A stretch of 64,000 nucleotides of DNA from Pseudonocardia nematodicida. Its GTDB lineage: Bacteria > Actinomycetota > Actinomycetes > Mycobacteriales > Pseudonocardiaceae. Positions 25,911 to 40,382 of the stretch are shown here, piece after piece. Each line of letters opens with the position of its first letter. Within the stretch, counting starts at the first letter, position 1. The notes beneath the pieces are model-generated. The model saw nothing but the letters and a program-made list of their open reading frames with translations. It made no database searches and was not told the DNA's origin. The stretch lies in the NCBI RefSeq assembly GCF_040105385.1, contig NZ_JBEDNQ010000012.1:227249-291248 (forward strand). The letters are read 5' to 3'. The position numbers and the translations under genes are program-made.

Positions 25911-27323
25911 TCAGTCCTCCGGTGGGGCCTCGCCGAGCTCCTCGGCGTCCGCGCCGGCGGCGGCGATCTCCTCCTTGACCACGCCGTAGGCGACCCCGGG
26001 GCCGTAGCCCTTGCGGGCCAGCATCCCGACCAGCTTGCGCGCGGTGGACTGGCGTTCCTCGCGGGAACCGACCGGCAGGCTCCGCAGCCGGCGCGCCACC
26101 AGCTCGCGGGCGCGCTCGCGCTCGGAGTCGTCGTCGATCTCGGTGAGCGCCTCCTCGGCGGTCTCGGAGTCGACGCCCTTGCGGCGCAGCTCGACGGCGA
26201 TCGCCCGCTTGCCGAGTCCGCGGAAGCGGTGCCGGGAGCGGACCCACTGGTCGGCGAAGGCCTTGTCGTCGACCAGGCCGACCTCGTCGAACCGTTCCAG
26301 CACGCGGTGCGCGATGTCGTCTGGGATCTCCTTGCGGCGCAGCGCGTCGCCGAGTTCCTTGACGGTGCGGGCGCGGTCGGTGAGCAGGCGCAGGCAGATC
26401 TCCTTGGCCCGCGACTCCTGCTCGGCCGGGGTGGCGGGCGGGGTGTCCGCGGCAGCGCCCCGGCGCGCGCCGTCCCGGCTGCGCCCACGTCCTCCCCGGG
26501 GTGCACGACGTCCGCCGCGAGGCTCGGAGGGGACGTCGTCCGGGTCGTGGACCTCGCCCGGGGCAACGACGGTCTCCGGCGCCCTGGCGTCCTGCGTCCG
26601 GGCGTCCTGCGGCCGGTCACGGCCGGTGCGGCGACGCGACCTCCCCGCGGTGTCGCGGGACCGGGTCCGGAGCGGTCCGTCGAACGAGGCGACTCGCGAT
26701 GCGTCCTCCGTGCCGGGGGACCCGGCCGCACCGTCCGGCTCGGTCGGCTCGTCGGACCGGTCGACCGGCCGCGCGCCGGTCCCTGCGGGAGCGCCGATTC
26801 CGGTGTCCGCGAGCATGTCGAGGCCACCGGCTCCGGCACCCGGGCCACGTCCGTCGTCCCGCCGGGTGCCGCCACCCCGGGCCTGGTCACCGGCCGCGTC
26901 GGTGTCGGCGTCGGGGCCGGTGTCCTGGGTGGGGTCGGCGACCCGCACCTCGGGGAGACCACGCGGCCCGGCCTCCGGGGCCTGCTCGGCGTCGTCGGCG
27001 TCGGCGGTCAGGTCGGCGACGGTGGGACCGTCGATGCCGAGCACCCGCCGAGTCTTGTCCGTCCCGTCGAACGACCGGCCAGCCCGTCGGGAGCGCCGGA
27101 CCTCCGGCCCGTCGTCACCCGCGACCGGGCCGCTCCCGTCGTCGGACCCGTCGGACGGACCGCCGTCGAAGAGATCGTCGAACGAGGCGACGCGGAGGGA
27201 CGGGAGGGCCCCCGTGTCCCTCGCACCGTCCGGCCCGGTCTCGCCCGAGCCGGACGGCTCGGGGTCCGCCGGGCCGGCCGGTTCGGCCGGGTCGACGATC
27301 CGGAGGTGATCGCGGCCGGACAC
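25911..27323 (-). CDS. recX: RecX, regulator of RecA, with a 300-residue disordered N-terminal extension
   Basis: 470 aa. The RecX domain occupies about residues 299-470: ESRAKEICLRLLTDRARTVKELGDAL, VLERFDEVGLVDDKAFADQW, FRGLGKRAIAVELRRKG and a third helical repeat RKLVGMLARKGYGPGVAYGVV. Normal RecX is about 150-220 aa. The first 298 residues are rich in D, G, P, R and S with no fold signature and repeat a (R)xSFD(D/G) motif three times. The GTG at 27323 starts 2 bp after the recA stop, so the two are translationally coupled. RecX binds RecA filaments and limits recombination. What the extension does is unknown. Confidence 0.88.
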   Translation of the reverse strand: MSGRDHLRIVDPAEPAGPADPEPSGSGETGPDGARDTGALPSLRVASFDDLFDGGPSDGSDDGSGPVAGDDGPEVRRSRRAGRSFDGTDKTRRVLGIDGPTVADLTADADDAEQAPEAGPRGLPEVRVADPTQDTGPDADTDAAGDQARGGGTRRDDGRGPGAGAGGLDMLADTGIGAPAGTGARPVDRSDEPTEPDGAAGSPGTEDASRVASFDGPLRTRSRDTAGRSRRRTGRDRPQDARTQDARAPETVVAPGEVHDPDDVPSEPRGGRRAPRGGRGRSRDGARRGAAADTPPATPAEQESRAKEICLRLLTDRARTVKELGDALRRKEIPDDIAHRVLERFDEVGLVDDKAFADQWVRSRHRFRGLGKRAIAVELRRKGVDSETAEEALTEIDDDSERERARELVARRLRSLPVGSREERQSTARKLVGMLARKGYGPGVAYGVVKEEIAAAGADAEELGEAPPED

Positions 27324-27325
27324 GC

Positions 27326-28378
<1,053 letters not shown>

Positions 28379-28441
28379 CTCTTGACTCCTCGCTGGTGTG
28401 CGATCGGATCCTGCTGCTGTCTTTCGGGGAGGCACACCGCA

Positions 28442-28464
28442 ACGGTATGGGGTACCCCCGACAG
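28442..28464 (-). promoter_or_regulatory. PafBC (RecA-NDp) type promoter of recA
   Basis: Minus strand: CTGTCGGGG, 8 nt, TACCGT. The mycobacterial LexA-independent DNA-damage promoter is tTGTCrGtG-N8-TAnnnT. Here the spacing and -10 agree and seven of the nine upstream positions match. The recA ATG is about 64 bp downstream. Confidence 0.7.
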
Positions 28465-28537
28465 TTTCGGCGGCCGGATCGGCACCTGTGGACAACTCGC
28501 CGGGGAAGACGGCCTGCGTCCCACTCCGAACGGTAGA

Positions 28538-28551
28538 CGAACACGCGTTCG
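28538..28551. promoter_or_regulatory. SOS (LexA) box upstream of recA
   Basis: CGAACACGCGTTCG is a perfect match to the actinobacterial CGAAC-N4-GTTCG LexA box. It is 160 bp upstream of the recA start and 74 bp above the PafBC-type promoter, implying a second, LexA-controlled promoter. Confidence 0.8.
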
Positions 28552-28597
28552 ATCTCACACGCGACACGCCGACCGGGCGTCCCGGGGAGCCGAACGG

Positions 28598-28792
28598 TCA
28601 GCGACGCGCGGGAGGAACCTCGTAGGCCTCGCAGACCGCCCGCCACACCCGGCGCGGATCGAGCCCGGCCTCGATCGCCTGCTCGACCGTCCGCCCGCCC
28701 AGCTCGGCGAACACGTGGTCGCGGGACAGCGACGCGGCGCGCACCGGGCCGAACTCGCCCTCCATCAGCTCACGGAAGTGGCTCAATCGCAT
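28598..28792 (-). CDS. DUF3046 family protein
   Basis: 64 aa: MRLSHFRELMEGEFG at the start, then DHVFAELGGRTVEQAIEAGLDPRRVWRAVC. This short family is found almost always just upstream of recA in actinobacteria, as here. The function is unknown; synteny suggests a link with DNA-damage biology. The ATG at 28792 has TACCCT 7 nt upstream (leaderless). Confidence 0.93.
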   Translation of the reverse strand: MRLSHFRELMEGEFGPVRAASLSRDHVFAELGGRTVEQAIEAGLDPRRVWRAVCEAYEVPPARR

Positions 28793-28799
28793 CAGGGCG

Positions 28800-28805
28800 A
28801 GGGTA
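28800..28805 (-). promoter_or_regulatory. -10 element for a leaderless message (DUF3046)
   Basis: TACCCT on the minus strand, 7 nt before the ATG at 28792. Confidence 0.5.
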
Positions 28806-28855
28806 GACGGCCGCCCGTGAGGCGCGGCGCACGCCCGTGATCGTCCGGTCCCCGG

Positions 28856-28861
28856 TACGCT
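28856..28861 (+). promoter_or_regulatory. -10 element for a leaderless message (small membrane protein)
   Basis: TACGCT, 7 nt before the ATG at 28869. Confidence 0.45.
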
Positions 28862-28868
28862 GGGGCAT

Positions 28869-29030
28869 ATGTCCGAACTCCTCGCCGGCGCCCCCGTCGA
28901 CGTCGCCGACGATGTCCTGGCGACGACCGGGATCGGGTCCCCGCTCGCCTGGCAGATCGTGTCGCTGCTGGCACTGCTGTCCGCGCTCGTCGTGCTCGTG
29001 CGCTGGTGGATCCAGCAGCGCAAGCGCTGA
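28869..29030 (+). CDS. Small single-span membrane protein (53 aa), uncharacterised
   Basis: Starts MSELLAGAPVDVADDVL, then a helix SPLAWQIVSLLALLSALVVL and a basic end RWWIQQRKR that would place the C-terminus inside the cell. It resembles no family I recognise. Support comes from the leaderless promoter arrangement, the clear membrane topology and the fit between DUF3046 and the convergent transporter gene, whose end is 1 bp away. Confidence 0.5.
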   Translation: MSELLAGAPVDVADDVLATTGIGSPLAWQIVSLLALLSALVVLVRWWIQQRKR

Positions 29031-29031
29031 C

Positions 29032-30291
29032 TCAGCCCGCCGCCGGCGAGGGCGCGCGTGCGCCGCGCGCCAGCACCGCGACCAGGAACGGCACGGTGAC
29101 CACCACCGCGACCACGCCGAGCACGGCGTAGGACGCCAGCGTCACCAGCACCCCGGCGCCGATCCCGGCCCCCGCGCCCGCGAGGTTCATCGCGACGTCG
29201 ACCGAGCCCTGCACCCGCGGCCGCTCGGGCACCGGGACCGACGAGGTGAGCAGGGCCGAACCGCCGATGAGCGCGGCCGACCAGCCCAGCCCCAGCAGCA
29301 CCAGGCCCGCGGTGAGCAGACCGGTCTCGGTGGGGCCCGCGAGCGCACACAGCACCCCGGCGGCGATCAGCAGCATCGCGGCCCCGGCCAGGACGGCACC
29401 GGAACCCGTCCGGTCGACCAGCCAGCCGACGACCGGGCTCAGCGCGTACATACCCGCGATGTGCAGGCTGATGACCAGGCCGACCAGGGTCAGGGCGGCA
29501 CCACCGTGGTCCATGTGCACCGGCGTCATCGACATCAGGCCGACCATCACGGCGTGCCCGAGCACCACGCCGGTCGCGCCGATCAGGGCCGGCCGGGACG
29601 CGGCCAGCAGCGACCGCACGGGAACGAGCGGCCCGGCGGCGCCCGCGGCCGCGCCCGTCTCCGCGGCGCGTTCCCGGGCCCGCACCAGCGGATCGGGACG
29701 CAGCCCGGCCCAGCTCACCAGCGCCGCGGTCGCGAACGCCGCCGTGCACAGCAGGTAGGGACCCGTCGCGGGATCCAGGCCGACGCCGGTCGCCACCCCC
29801 TGCAGCGGTCCCAGCAGGTTCGGTCCCGCGACCGCACCCACCGTCGTCGCCCAGACCACGAGCGCGAGGGCGCGTCCCGCCCGGTCCGGCGCGGCCAGGT
29901 CGGTCGCCGCGTAGCGGGCGGCCAGCCCGACGGCCGTCCCGGAGCCCATGAGCAGCAGCGACAGCAGCAGGAGCGGGGCGTTGCGCGCCTCGGTCGCGAG
30001 CACCGCGCCGAGCCCCCCGGCGGTCGCCACCACGTACCCGCCGGCCAGTGCCGGCCGACGCCCGCGGCGCCGGGCGATCCGGGCCACCAGCGCCGCGGCC
30101 CCGGCGGCGCCGAGCACGATCGCGGTCGACGCGCCGCCACCCACCGCGGGCGAGCCGGACAGCCGCGCGGCCACCAGCGAGCTGACCGCGATCGACACGG
30201 CCATCCCGGTCCCGCCGAGCACCTGGCCGGTGGCCAGGACGGCGAGCAGGCGGGGCTGGGCCGGGTCGGCGGAGATCGACGTCGGGGGCAC
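29032..30291 (-). CDS. Major facilitator superfamily transporter
   Basis: 419 aa, about twelve hydrophobic segments. The A-like loop between segments 2 and 3 reads ARIARRRGRRPALAGG, and the mid-protein linker is PDPLVRARERAAETG. TPVHMDHGGAALTLVG and SPVVGWLVDRTGSG begin the second half. This looks like a drug/metabolite exporter of the actinobacterial type; the substrate is unknown. The GTG at 30291 was selected because CAGCAT lies 6 nt upstream; the reading frame stays open for another 3 kb, but that is antisense of the helicase gene. Confidence 0.85.
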   Translation of the reverse strand: MPPTSISADPAQPRLLAVLATGQVLGGTGMAVSIAVSSLVAARLSGSPAVGGGASTAIVLGAAGAAALVARIARRRGRRPALAGGYVVATAGGLGAVLATEARNAPLLLLSLLLMGSGTAVGLAARYAATDLAAPDRAGRALALVVWATTVGAVAGPNLLGPLQGVATGVGLDPATGPYLLCTAAFATAALVSWAGLRPDPLVRARERAAETGAAAGAAGPLVPVRSLLAASRPALIGATGVVLGHAVMVGLMSMTPVHMDHGGAALTLVGLVISLHIAGMYALSPVVGWLVDRTGSGAVLAGAAMLLIAAGVLCALAGPTETGLLTAGLVLLGLGWSAALIGGSALLTSSVPVPERPRVQGSVDVAMNLAGAGAGIGAGVLVTLASYAVLGVVAVVVTVPFLVAVLARGARAPSPAAG

Positions 30292-30372
30292 GCCCGGATG
30301 CTGCCCCGCCCGGCGGCGGGACGCCAGCGCGTTAGGCTCGCCGCCGTTCACGACCGGGCAGGAGGACACAGC

Positions 30373-30882
30373 GTGGCGGACAGGTCCGAGGTGGAGAAGG
30401 CGTACCGGCTGGTGTCGGACGTCCTGGCGGGCGCGGTGCGCGAGACGCTCGCCGCACCCGGTCCGGAACCGGCCCGGTTCGCCCTCCGGCAGCTCACCGC
30501 GGGCGACCGCGACGTCCCGGACGAGGCGACCCCGCCCGGCTGGTCGATGTCCTTCCTGGTGCTCGCCGACTGGTTCGACGCCGCCCGGACCGCGCTGGAG
30601 GACACCGACGACCGGGCCGACCGGGCACTCGGCTGGGTCGGGCGGGAGCTCGGCCGCCGGTACGCCGCGCGCGCCCGCTACACCGTCGCGCCGCTGGTGG
30701 ACCGCGCCGACGCGCGCGAGACGTCGCACTACGTCGACGCCCTCGGCGAGGACTTCCTCGCGAGCATGGTCTGGACGGTCGCCGGTCTGGTGGCCGAGTT
30801 CCCGGCCCCCTCCGGCGCCGGGGACGACGGCCCCGAGGTCTGGCCGCGCACCGCCGCCGACCGGGCCCGCACCGAGGGCTGA
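30373..30882 (+). CDS. Conserved hypothetical protein
   Basis: 169 aa, predominantly helical and acidic, no membrane segment or signal: EVEKAYRLVSDVLAGAVRETL at the start, WSMSFLVLADWFDAARTALED in the middle, then ALGWVGRELGRRYAARARYTV. I do not recognise the family. The GTG at 30373 has AGGAGG 7 bp upstream and TTAGGCT at about 30331 as a possible -10. It precedes the lhr gene by 48 bp, but lhr has its own promoter. Confidence 0.65.
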   Translation: MADRSEVEKAYRLVSDVLAGAVRETLAAPGPEPARFALRQLTAGDRDVPDEATPPGWSMSFLVLADWFDAARTALEDTDDRADRALGWVGRELGRRYAARARYTVAPLVDRADARETSHYVDALGEDFLASMVWTVAGLVAEFPAPSGAGDDGPEVWPRTAADRARTEG

Positions 30883-30900
30883 GAACCCGCCGACGGGAAA

Positions 30901-30923
30901 CTGTCGGTGCCCGGCCGCATGAT
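30901..30923 (+). promoter_or_regulatory. PafBC (RecA-NDp) type DNA-damage promoter of lhr
   Basis: CTGTCGGTG (30901-30909), 8 nt, then CATGAT (30918-30923), and 7 nt later the GTG at 30931. The TGTCrGtG half is a perfect match, the spacing is exact and the -10 has A at position 2 and T at position 6. It implies leaderless, damage-inducible transcription of lhr. Confidence 0.75.
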
Positions 30924-30930
30924 GGTCGGC

Positions 30931-35934
<5,004 letters not shown>

Positions 35935-36041
35935 GGGCAGTCCCGTTCGGCGGGCACACCAGGGCTGTCCGATCTTCGCGCCACCACCCTGCTGTGCCCC
36001 TCGACAGGTCGGACGCGGCGGTTGCTGCAACGATCACCGGC

Positions 36042-36425
36042 GTGAAGCGCCGAGCACCGGACCGCGCCGCGTACGCCCTCGCCGGGCTGCTCGGTACCGC
36101 CGCCGTCCTGCACGTCGTGCGGCCCGAGCCGTTCGACACGATCGTGCCGCGCAGCCTGCCCGGATCTCCGCGTACCTGGACCTACCTGTCCGGGGCGGCC
36201 GAGGGCGCGGTGGCTGCGGCGGTCGCGCACCCGCGCACCCGCCGGGCCGGCGGCTGGGCCGCGGCCGCGCTGTTCGCGGCGGTGTTCCCGGCGAACGTGT
36301 CGATGGCGCTGCGCTGGAACCGCAAGGCGACCGTGTACCGCGCGATCGCCTGGGGACGGCTCCCGCTGCAGGTCCCGCTGATCTGGTGGGCGCTGCGCGT
36401 CGCGCGCCCGGACCGCACGCGCTGA
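36042..36425 (+). CDS. DoxX-like small membrane protein
   Basis: 127 aa with about four hydrophobic helices: AYALAGLLGTAAVLHVV, RPEPFDTIVPRSLPG (conserved DoxX-like loop), YLSGAAEGAVAAAVA, WAAAALFAAVFPANVSMAL and PLQVPLIWWALRVA. DoxX-family proteins are quinone- or redox-linked membrane proteins; the specific role is unknown. The GTG at 36042 gives a basic N-terminus before the first helix. It stands alone after lhr. Confidence 0.75.
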   Translation: MKRRAPDRAAYALAGLLGTAAVLHVVRPEPFDTIVPRSLPGSPRTWTYLSGAAEGAVAAAVAHPRTRRAGGWAAAALFAAVFPANVSMALRWNRKATVYRAIAWGRLPLQVPLIWWALRVARPDRTR

Positions 36426-36702
36426 CGCCCCGGTCGCGTAGCGCTCCCCCGGCGACGACGACGAGGACGACGGCGTCGTCGCGGTCGTCCGGGTCGCCGT
36501 GCGAGATGCCCGGCGCGTACCGCCACCGTCCGGACAGGACGTAGCCGCGACCGGGACGACGCCATGCACCGGACCGCGACCGGGAGTCGACGAAAGTCGA
36601 CCCGTCGGACCTCTTCCGCGGACTGCGGTGCCGCAGCGGATCGGGGTGGAATGATCGCCGTCCGCGCCGCCCGGCGGGGCATCGACGACCCGAGGGGCTC
36701 CC

Positions 36703-38154
36703 ATGATCCCGGTCCGTGCACCGGCCCACGACCGGACCGCCGTGCCCCCGCTCGCCCGGTGGCCGGTCGGCCTGGTCACGGCCGTCGTCGCGGTGGTGCA
36801 CCTGGTGGCGGGGGCGCTGGCGCGTGGCTACTGGTTCGACGAGGCGCTGATGCTCGCCCTCGGGCGCAACCACCTCGACTGGGGCTCGGCCGACCAGCCT
36901 CCACTGGCCCCGGCGACGGCCTGGCTGGCCGACACGCTCGTCCCGGGCTCGCTCCCGGTGCTCCGGATCGTGCCGTCCCTGGCCACCGCCGCGGCGGTGC
37001 TGGTCGCCGCGCTGATCGCCCGCGAGCTGGCCGGCGACCGTCGCGCGCAGACGCTCACCGCGCTGGCGGCCGCCACCGGCATCTGGTCGACCCTCACCGG
37101 GCACTGGCTCACCCCCTACACCCTCGAACCGGTGGGCTGGCTGCTGATCGTCTGGCTGCTGGTGCGGTGGATCCGGCTGCGCGACGACCGGCTCCTGCTC
37201 GCGGTCGGGCCGGTGCTCGGCATCGCGGCCCTGACCAAGTTCCAGGTGATCGGGTTCGCGGCCGTCCTGCTGCTCGCGATCGCCGTCACGGGCCCGCGGG
37301 AGATCCTGCGCCGTCCGGCGTTCTGGTGGGCCACGCTGATCGGGGCCCTGATCGCCGCGCCGACGCTGGCCTGGCAGGCCACCCGCGACTGGCCGCAGCT
37401 GCAGATGGGTGCGATCGCCGCGTCCGAGGCGGACGCGCTCGCCGGCGGCCGCCCGGGCGTGGCGGTCGGGCTGGTCGTGCTGAGCGGCGTGCTGGGGACG
37501 GTGCTGCTCCTCGCCGGTCTGGTGTGGACGGTGACCGACCAGCGGCTGCGGCCCTACCGCTTCCTCGCGCTGACCTTCGTCGTGATGTGGGGGCTGGTGG
37601 TGGTGAGCGCCGGGCGCTTCTACTACCTCGACGGGATGCACGGCGCCCTGGCCGCGCTCGGCGCGGTCGGCTTCCAGCACCGGCGCGAGGCGGGCCGGCG
37701 GCGGCTGTCGTGGGCGGCCTGGCCCGGCGCCGTGCTGTCGGTCGTCGTCGCCGCCGCGTTCGTCCCGTTCTCCGCGACGATCTCGTCGCCGGAGGTGCAG
37801 GACCGGACGGCCGCTGCCGTCGCACGGGTGCTGCGGGAGCTGCCGCCCGAGGAGCGGGCCCGGGCCGTGGTCTATGGCCAGTCCTAGATCTGGGCCGCCT
37901 TCCTCGACACCGCCGATTCCGCGCTCGGGCTGCCCCCCGCGTACAGCGGCAACCGCAGCTACGGCTACCTCGACCCGCCGCCGGACGACCACGACGTCGT
38001 CGTCTTCGTCGGTGAGGACCCGTCGGCACTGGCGCCGGTGATCTCCGGGCTGCGCCCGGCCGGCCCGGACGACGCCCCCGTCTGGGTCGGCGAGGGCCTC
38101 GACCGGCCGTGGTCGCAGGCCTGGCCGGAGCTGCGCGGACTGTCGGTCGGCTGA
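36703..38154 (+). pseudogene. GT-C (family 39-like) membrane glycosyltransferase interrupted by an in-frame TAG
   Basis: 484 codons in one frame with a single TAG at codon 395 (37885-37887). The first 394 residues hold about ten membrane helices and the family motifs YWFDEALMLALGRNHLDWG and QPPLAPATAWLAD, where the acidic residues contact the polyprenyl-phosphate sugar donor. After the TAG the frame continues IWAAFLDTADSALGLPPAYSGNRSYGYLDPP to a normal TGA; this C-terminal extracytoplasmic part (SGNRSYGY) is conserved in the family. The family context (GQS-Y-I..A) suggests the stop replaced a Tyr codon. The N-terminal membrane part alone may still be made. It lies 21 bp before the nei-type gene. 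Confidence 0.8.
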
Positions 38155-38162
38155 CCCGGGGG

Positions 38163-38168
38163 TAGGTT
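38163..38168 (+). promoter_or_regulatory. -10 element for a leaderless message (DNA glycosylase)
   Basis: TAGGTT, 7 nt before the GTG at 38176. Confidence 0.5.
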
Positions 38169-38175
38169 CGACGGC

Positions 38176-39048
38176 GTGCCCGAGGGAGACACCGTGTACC
38201 TGGCCGGCAAGCGGCTCGACGCCGCGCTGGCCGGGCACGCGCTCGTCCGCGGCGAGCTGCGCCACCCCCGGCTCGTCGAGCACGACCTGGCAGGGCTGAC
38301 CGTCACCGGCGTCGCTCCGGTCGGCAAGCACCTGTTCACCCGCTTCGACGACGGCCGCAGCCTGCACAGCCACTTCCGGATGGACGGCGCCTGGCACCTC
38401 TACCGGCCGGGCATGCGGTGGCGCCGGGTCGCACACGAGGCTCGCGCGGTGCTGGAGACCGAGGACCGCGTCGCCGTCGGGTTCGCGCTGCACGACCTGG
38501 AGCTGCTGCCCACCGCCGACGAGCACACCCTTGTCGGGCACCTCGGGCCGGACCTGCTCGACCCGGCGTGGGGCGCGGACCACGACGCCGAGGCGTTGCG
38601 CCGGTTCACCGCGCGCCGCGAGCACGAGCTGGGCCTGGTGCTGCTCGAACAGCGGGTGATGGCCGGCCTGGGCAACCTGTACCGCAACGACATCTGCTTC
38701 CTGCTCGGCCTCACTCCGTGGGTGCCGGTGCGCGACCTCACCGACGTTCCGGGCGTGATCGCGCTGTCCCGGCGGTTGCTGTCGTCGAACAAGGACCGGC
38801 CCGAGCAGACGACGACCGGGTCGCTCGCCCCGGGCGAGGCGCACTGGGTGTTCGAGCGCGCCGGACGGCCCTGCCGGCGCTGCGGGACCCGGATCCGGAC
38901 CGCCGAGCAGGGCGAGGCGCCACGGGCCCGGGTCACCTACTGGTGCCCGCGCTGCCAGCAGGGCCCCGCCCCGCGTCCGCAGCGTCGCAACACCGGTCCG
39001 CGCCGCGGCGCGCCCGGACGCCCGCCCGCCGGGACCGGCCGGGCCTGA
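38176..39048 (+). CDS. Fpg/Nei family DNA glycosylase (Nei2-like)
   Basis: 290 aa. It begins (M)PEGDT, giving the catalytic Pro2 and Glu3 of endonuclease VIII enzymes. It has the beta-lyase Lys in PVGKHLF, a helix-two-turns-helix segment LLEQRVMAGLGNLYRNDICFL, and a C-terminal zinc finger CRRCGTRI...YWCPRCQ. A basic tail of about 35 residues follows. It removes oxidised pyrimidines and nicks the strand. The leaderless GTG at 38176 is required for the N-terminal Pro. It is not obviously in an operon. Confidence 0.93.
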   Translation: MPEGDTVYLAGKRLDAALAGHALVRGELRHPRLVEHDLAGLTVTGVAPVGKHLFTRFDDGRSLHSHFRMDGAWHLYRPGMRWRRVAHEARAVLETEDRVAVGFALHDLELLPTADEHTLVGHLGPDLLDPAWGADHDAEALRRFTARREHELGLVLLEQRVMAGLGNLYRNDICFLLGLTPWVPVRDLTDVPGVIALSRRLLSSNKDRPEQTTTGSLAPGEAHWVFERAGRPCRRCGTRIRTAEQGEAPRARVTYWCPRCQQGPAPRPQRRNTGPRRGAPGRPPAGTGRA

Positions 39049-39260
39049 TCACCGGGCCGGGGGCGCCGTGTGTCCGCCGGCCCGCACCGCCCGGAGTGTC
39101 CTCACACCGACCGCAGCCGGGCCGCAGCCGGTGCGGGATCCTCGTCGGGGTGCGACTCGCCGGTCCCGCACCCCGGCGCCGTCCCCGCACCGGCTGTGGC
39201 CGGTGTGACCTCGGTAGTCAGGGTGCGGGAAACCCGCAGGGGTGCGACGTCGGCGCCGCG

Positions 39261-39322
39261 GGGCCGGGCCGGGCCCGGCCCGGACACACGAACGCCGCCG
39301 CACCCACGAGGGGTGCGACGGC
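39261..39322. terminator. GC-rich palindrome and hairpin downstream of pspA
   Basis: GGGCCGGGCC is followed immediately by GGGCCCGGCCC-type complement near 39261-39282, and CGCCGCCGCACCC (39293-39305) pairs, with one mismatch, with GGGTGCGACGGCG across a short loop. The second hairpin is 19 bp past the pspA stop (minus strand) and can terminate it. The rest of 39049-39340 shows no gene. Confidence 0.5.
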
Positions 39323-39340
39323 GTCGGTGGCGGAAAGCGC

Positions 39341-40195
39341 TCAGGCGGTGCCGGGCTGCTGCTGGTTCTGCTGCGGCGCCTGCTGCTGGGCCGGGGCCGG
39401 GTTCGACGGCAGCTGCTGCGTGCTCGGCTCCCCCTGCCCGACCTGCGGCGCCTGCTGCCCCCCGGCGATCGGCGCGCCGGACATCGACGCCCGGATCTGG
39501 TCGAGCCGGGACGCGCCCGCCATGTCGGTGGTCGACTGCTGGACCTCCAGCATCCGGCCCTGCACCGAGTTCTGCGCCAGCTCGGCCGAACCCAGGGCGT
39601 TCGCGTACCGCTTCTCGATCTTGTCGCGGACCTCGTCCAGCGACGGCGCGTTGCGCGGCGCGGACAGCTCGCTCATCTGCTGCAGCGACTTCGCGGCCTG
39701 CTCCTGCATCTTGGCCTGCTCGAGCTGGCTGAGCAGCTTCGTCCGCTCGGCGATCTTCTGCTGGAGCACCATCGAGTTCCGCTCCACGGCCTTCTTGGCC
39801 TGCTCGGCGGCGCCGATCGACTGGTCGTGCAGCGTCTTGAGGTCCTCGACGCCCTGCTCGGCCGTCACGAGCTGGGTGGCGAACGACTGCGCCGACTGCT
39901 CGTACTGCTGGGCCTTCTGCTCGTCGCCCTGCGCGCGCGCCTGGTCCGCGAGGACCAGTGCCTGCTTCGCCGACGACTGCAGCTTCTCGATCTCGCCCAG
40001 CTGCCGGTTCAGCTTCATCTCCAGCTGACGCTGGTTGCCGATCACGGCCGCGGCCTGCTGGGACAGCTGCTGGTGCTGCCGCTGGGCGTCCTCGATGGCC
40101 TGCTGGATCTGTACCTTCGGGTCCGCGTACTCGTCGACCTTCGACGAGAACAGGGCCATCAGGTAGCTCCAGGCCTTGGTGAATCCGTTGGCCAT
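39341..40195 (-). CDS. pspA: Phage-shock protein A (PspA/IM30)
   Basis: 284 aa. N-terminal amphipathic helix (MANGFTKAWSYLMALFSSKVDEYADP) for membrane binding, then a long coiled coil from about residue 28 to 170, then a short helical segment LDEVRDKIEKRYANALGSAEL ending DQIRASM. The last 45 residues are Gln/Pro-rich and disordered, an extension beyond typical PspA. It belongs to the ESCRT-III-like family that protects stressed membranes. The clgR gene lies upstream on the same strand as in mycobacteria, but the mycobacterial PspM/PspN genes are absent downstream. Confidence 0.94.
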   Translation of the reverse strand: MANGFTKAWSYLMALFSSKVDEYADPKVQIQQAIEDAQRQHQQLSQQAAAVIGNQRQLEMKLNRQLGEIEKLQSSAKQALVLADQARAQGDEQKAQQYEQSAQSFATQLVTAEQGVEDLKTLHDQSIGAAEQAKKAVERNSMVLQQKIAERTKLLSQLEQAKMQEQAAKSLQQMSELSAPRNAPSLDEVRDKIEKRYANALGSAELAQNSVQGRMLEVQQSTTDMAGASRLDQIRASMSGAPIAGGQQAPQVGQGEPSTQQLPSNPAPAQQQAPQQNQQQPGTA

Positions 40196-40382
40196 CTTCT
40201 CCGCCTACCTCCGCCTGCGCTCGCTCACGATGGGGCCCGCGACCGCGGGCGCACCGGGTCCGGCCGACCCCGTGTACCCCCCGTGGTCAGCGCCCGGCGC
40301 CCACTCCATCGTGACACCGTCCCCGGTATGCGCGCACCCTACCGTGACGAACCTGGGCGGGCGGCGCGGATCACCGACATCG

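Noticed and set aside
36426..36702. GTCGAC-GAAA-GTCGAC and other short palindromes before the glycosyltransferase gene
   Set aside because: Six-base palindromes of this composition are frequent in such DNA and nothing ties this one to a function.
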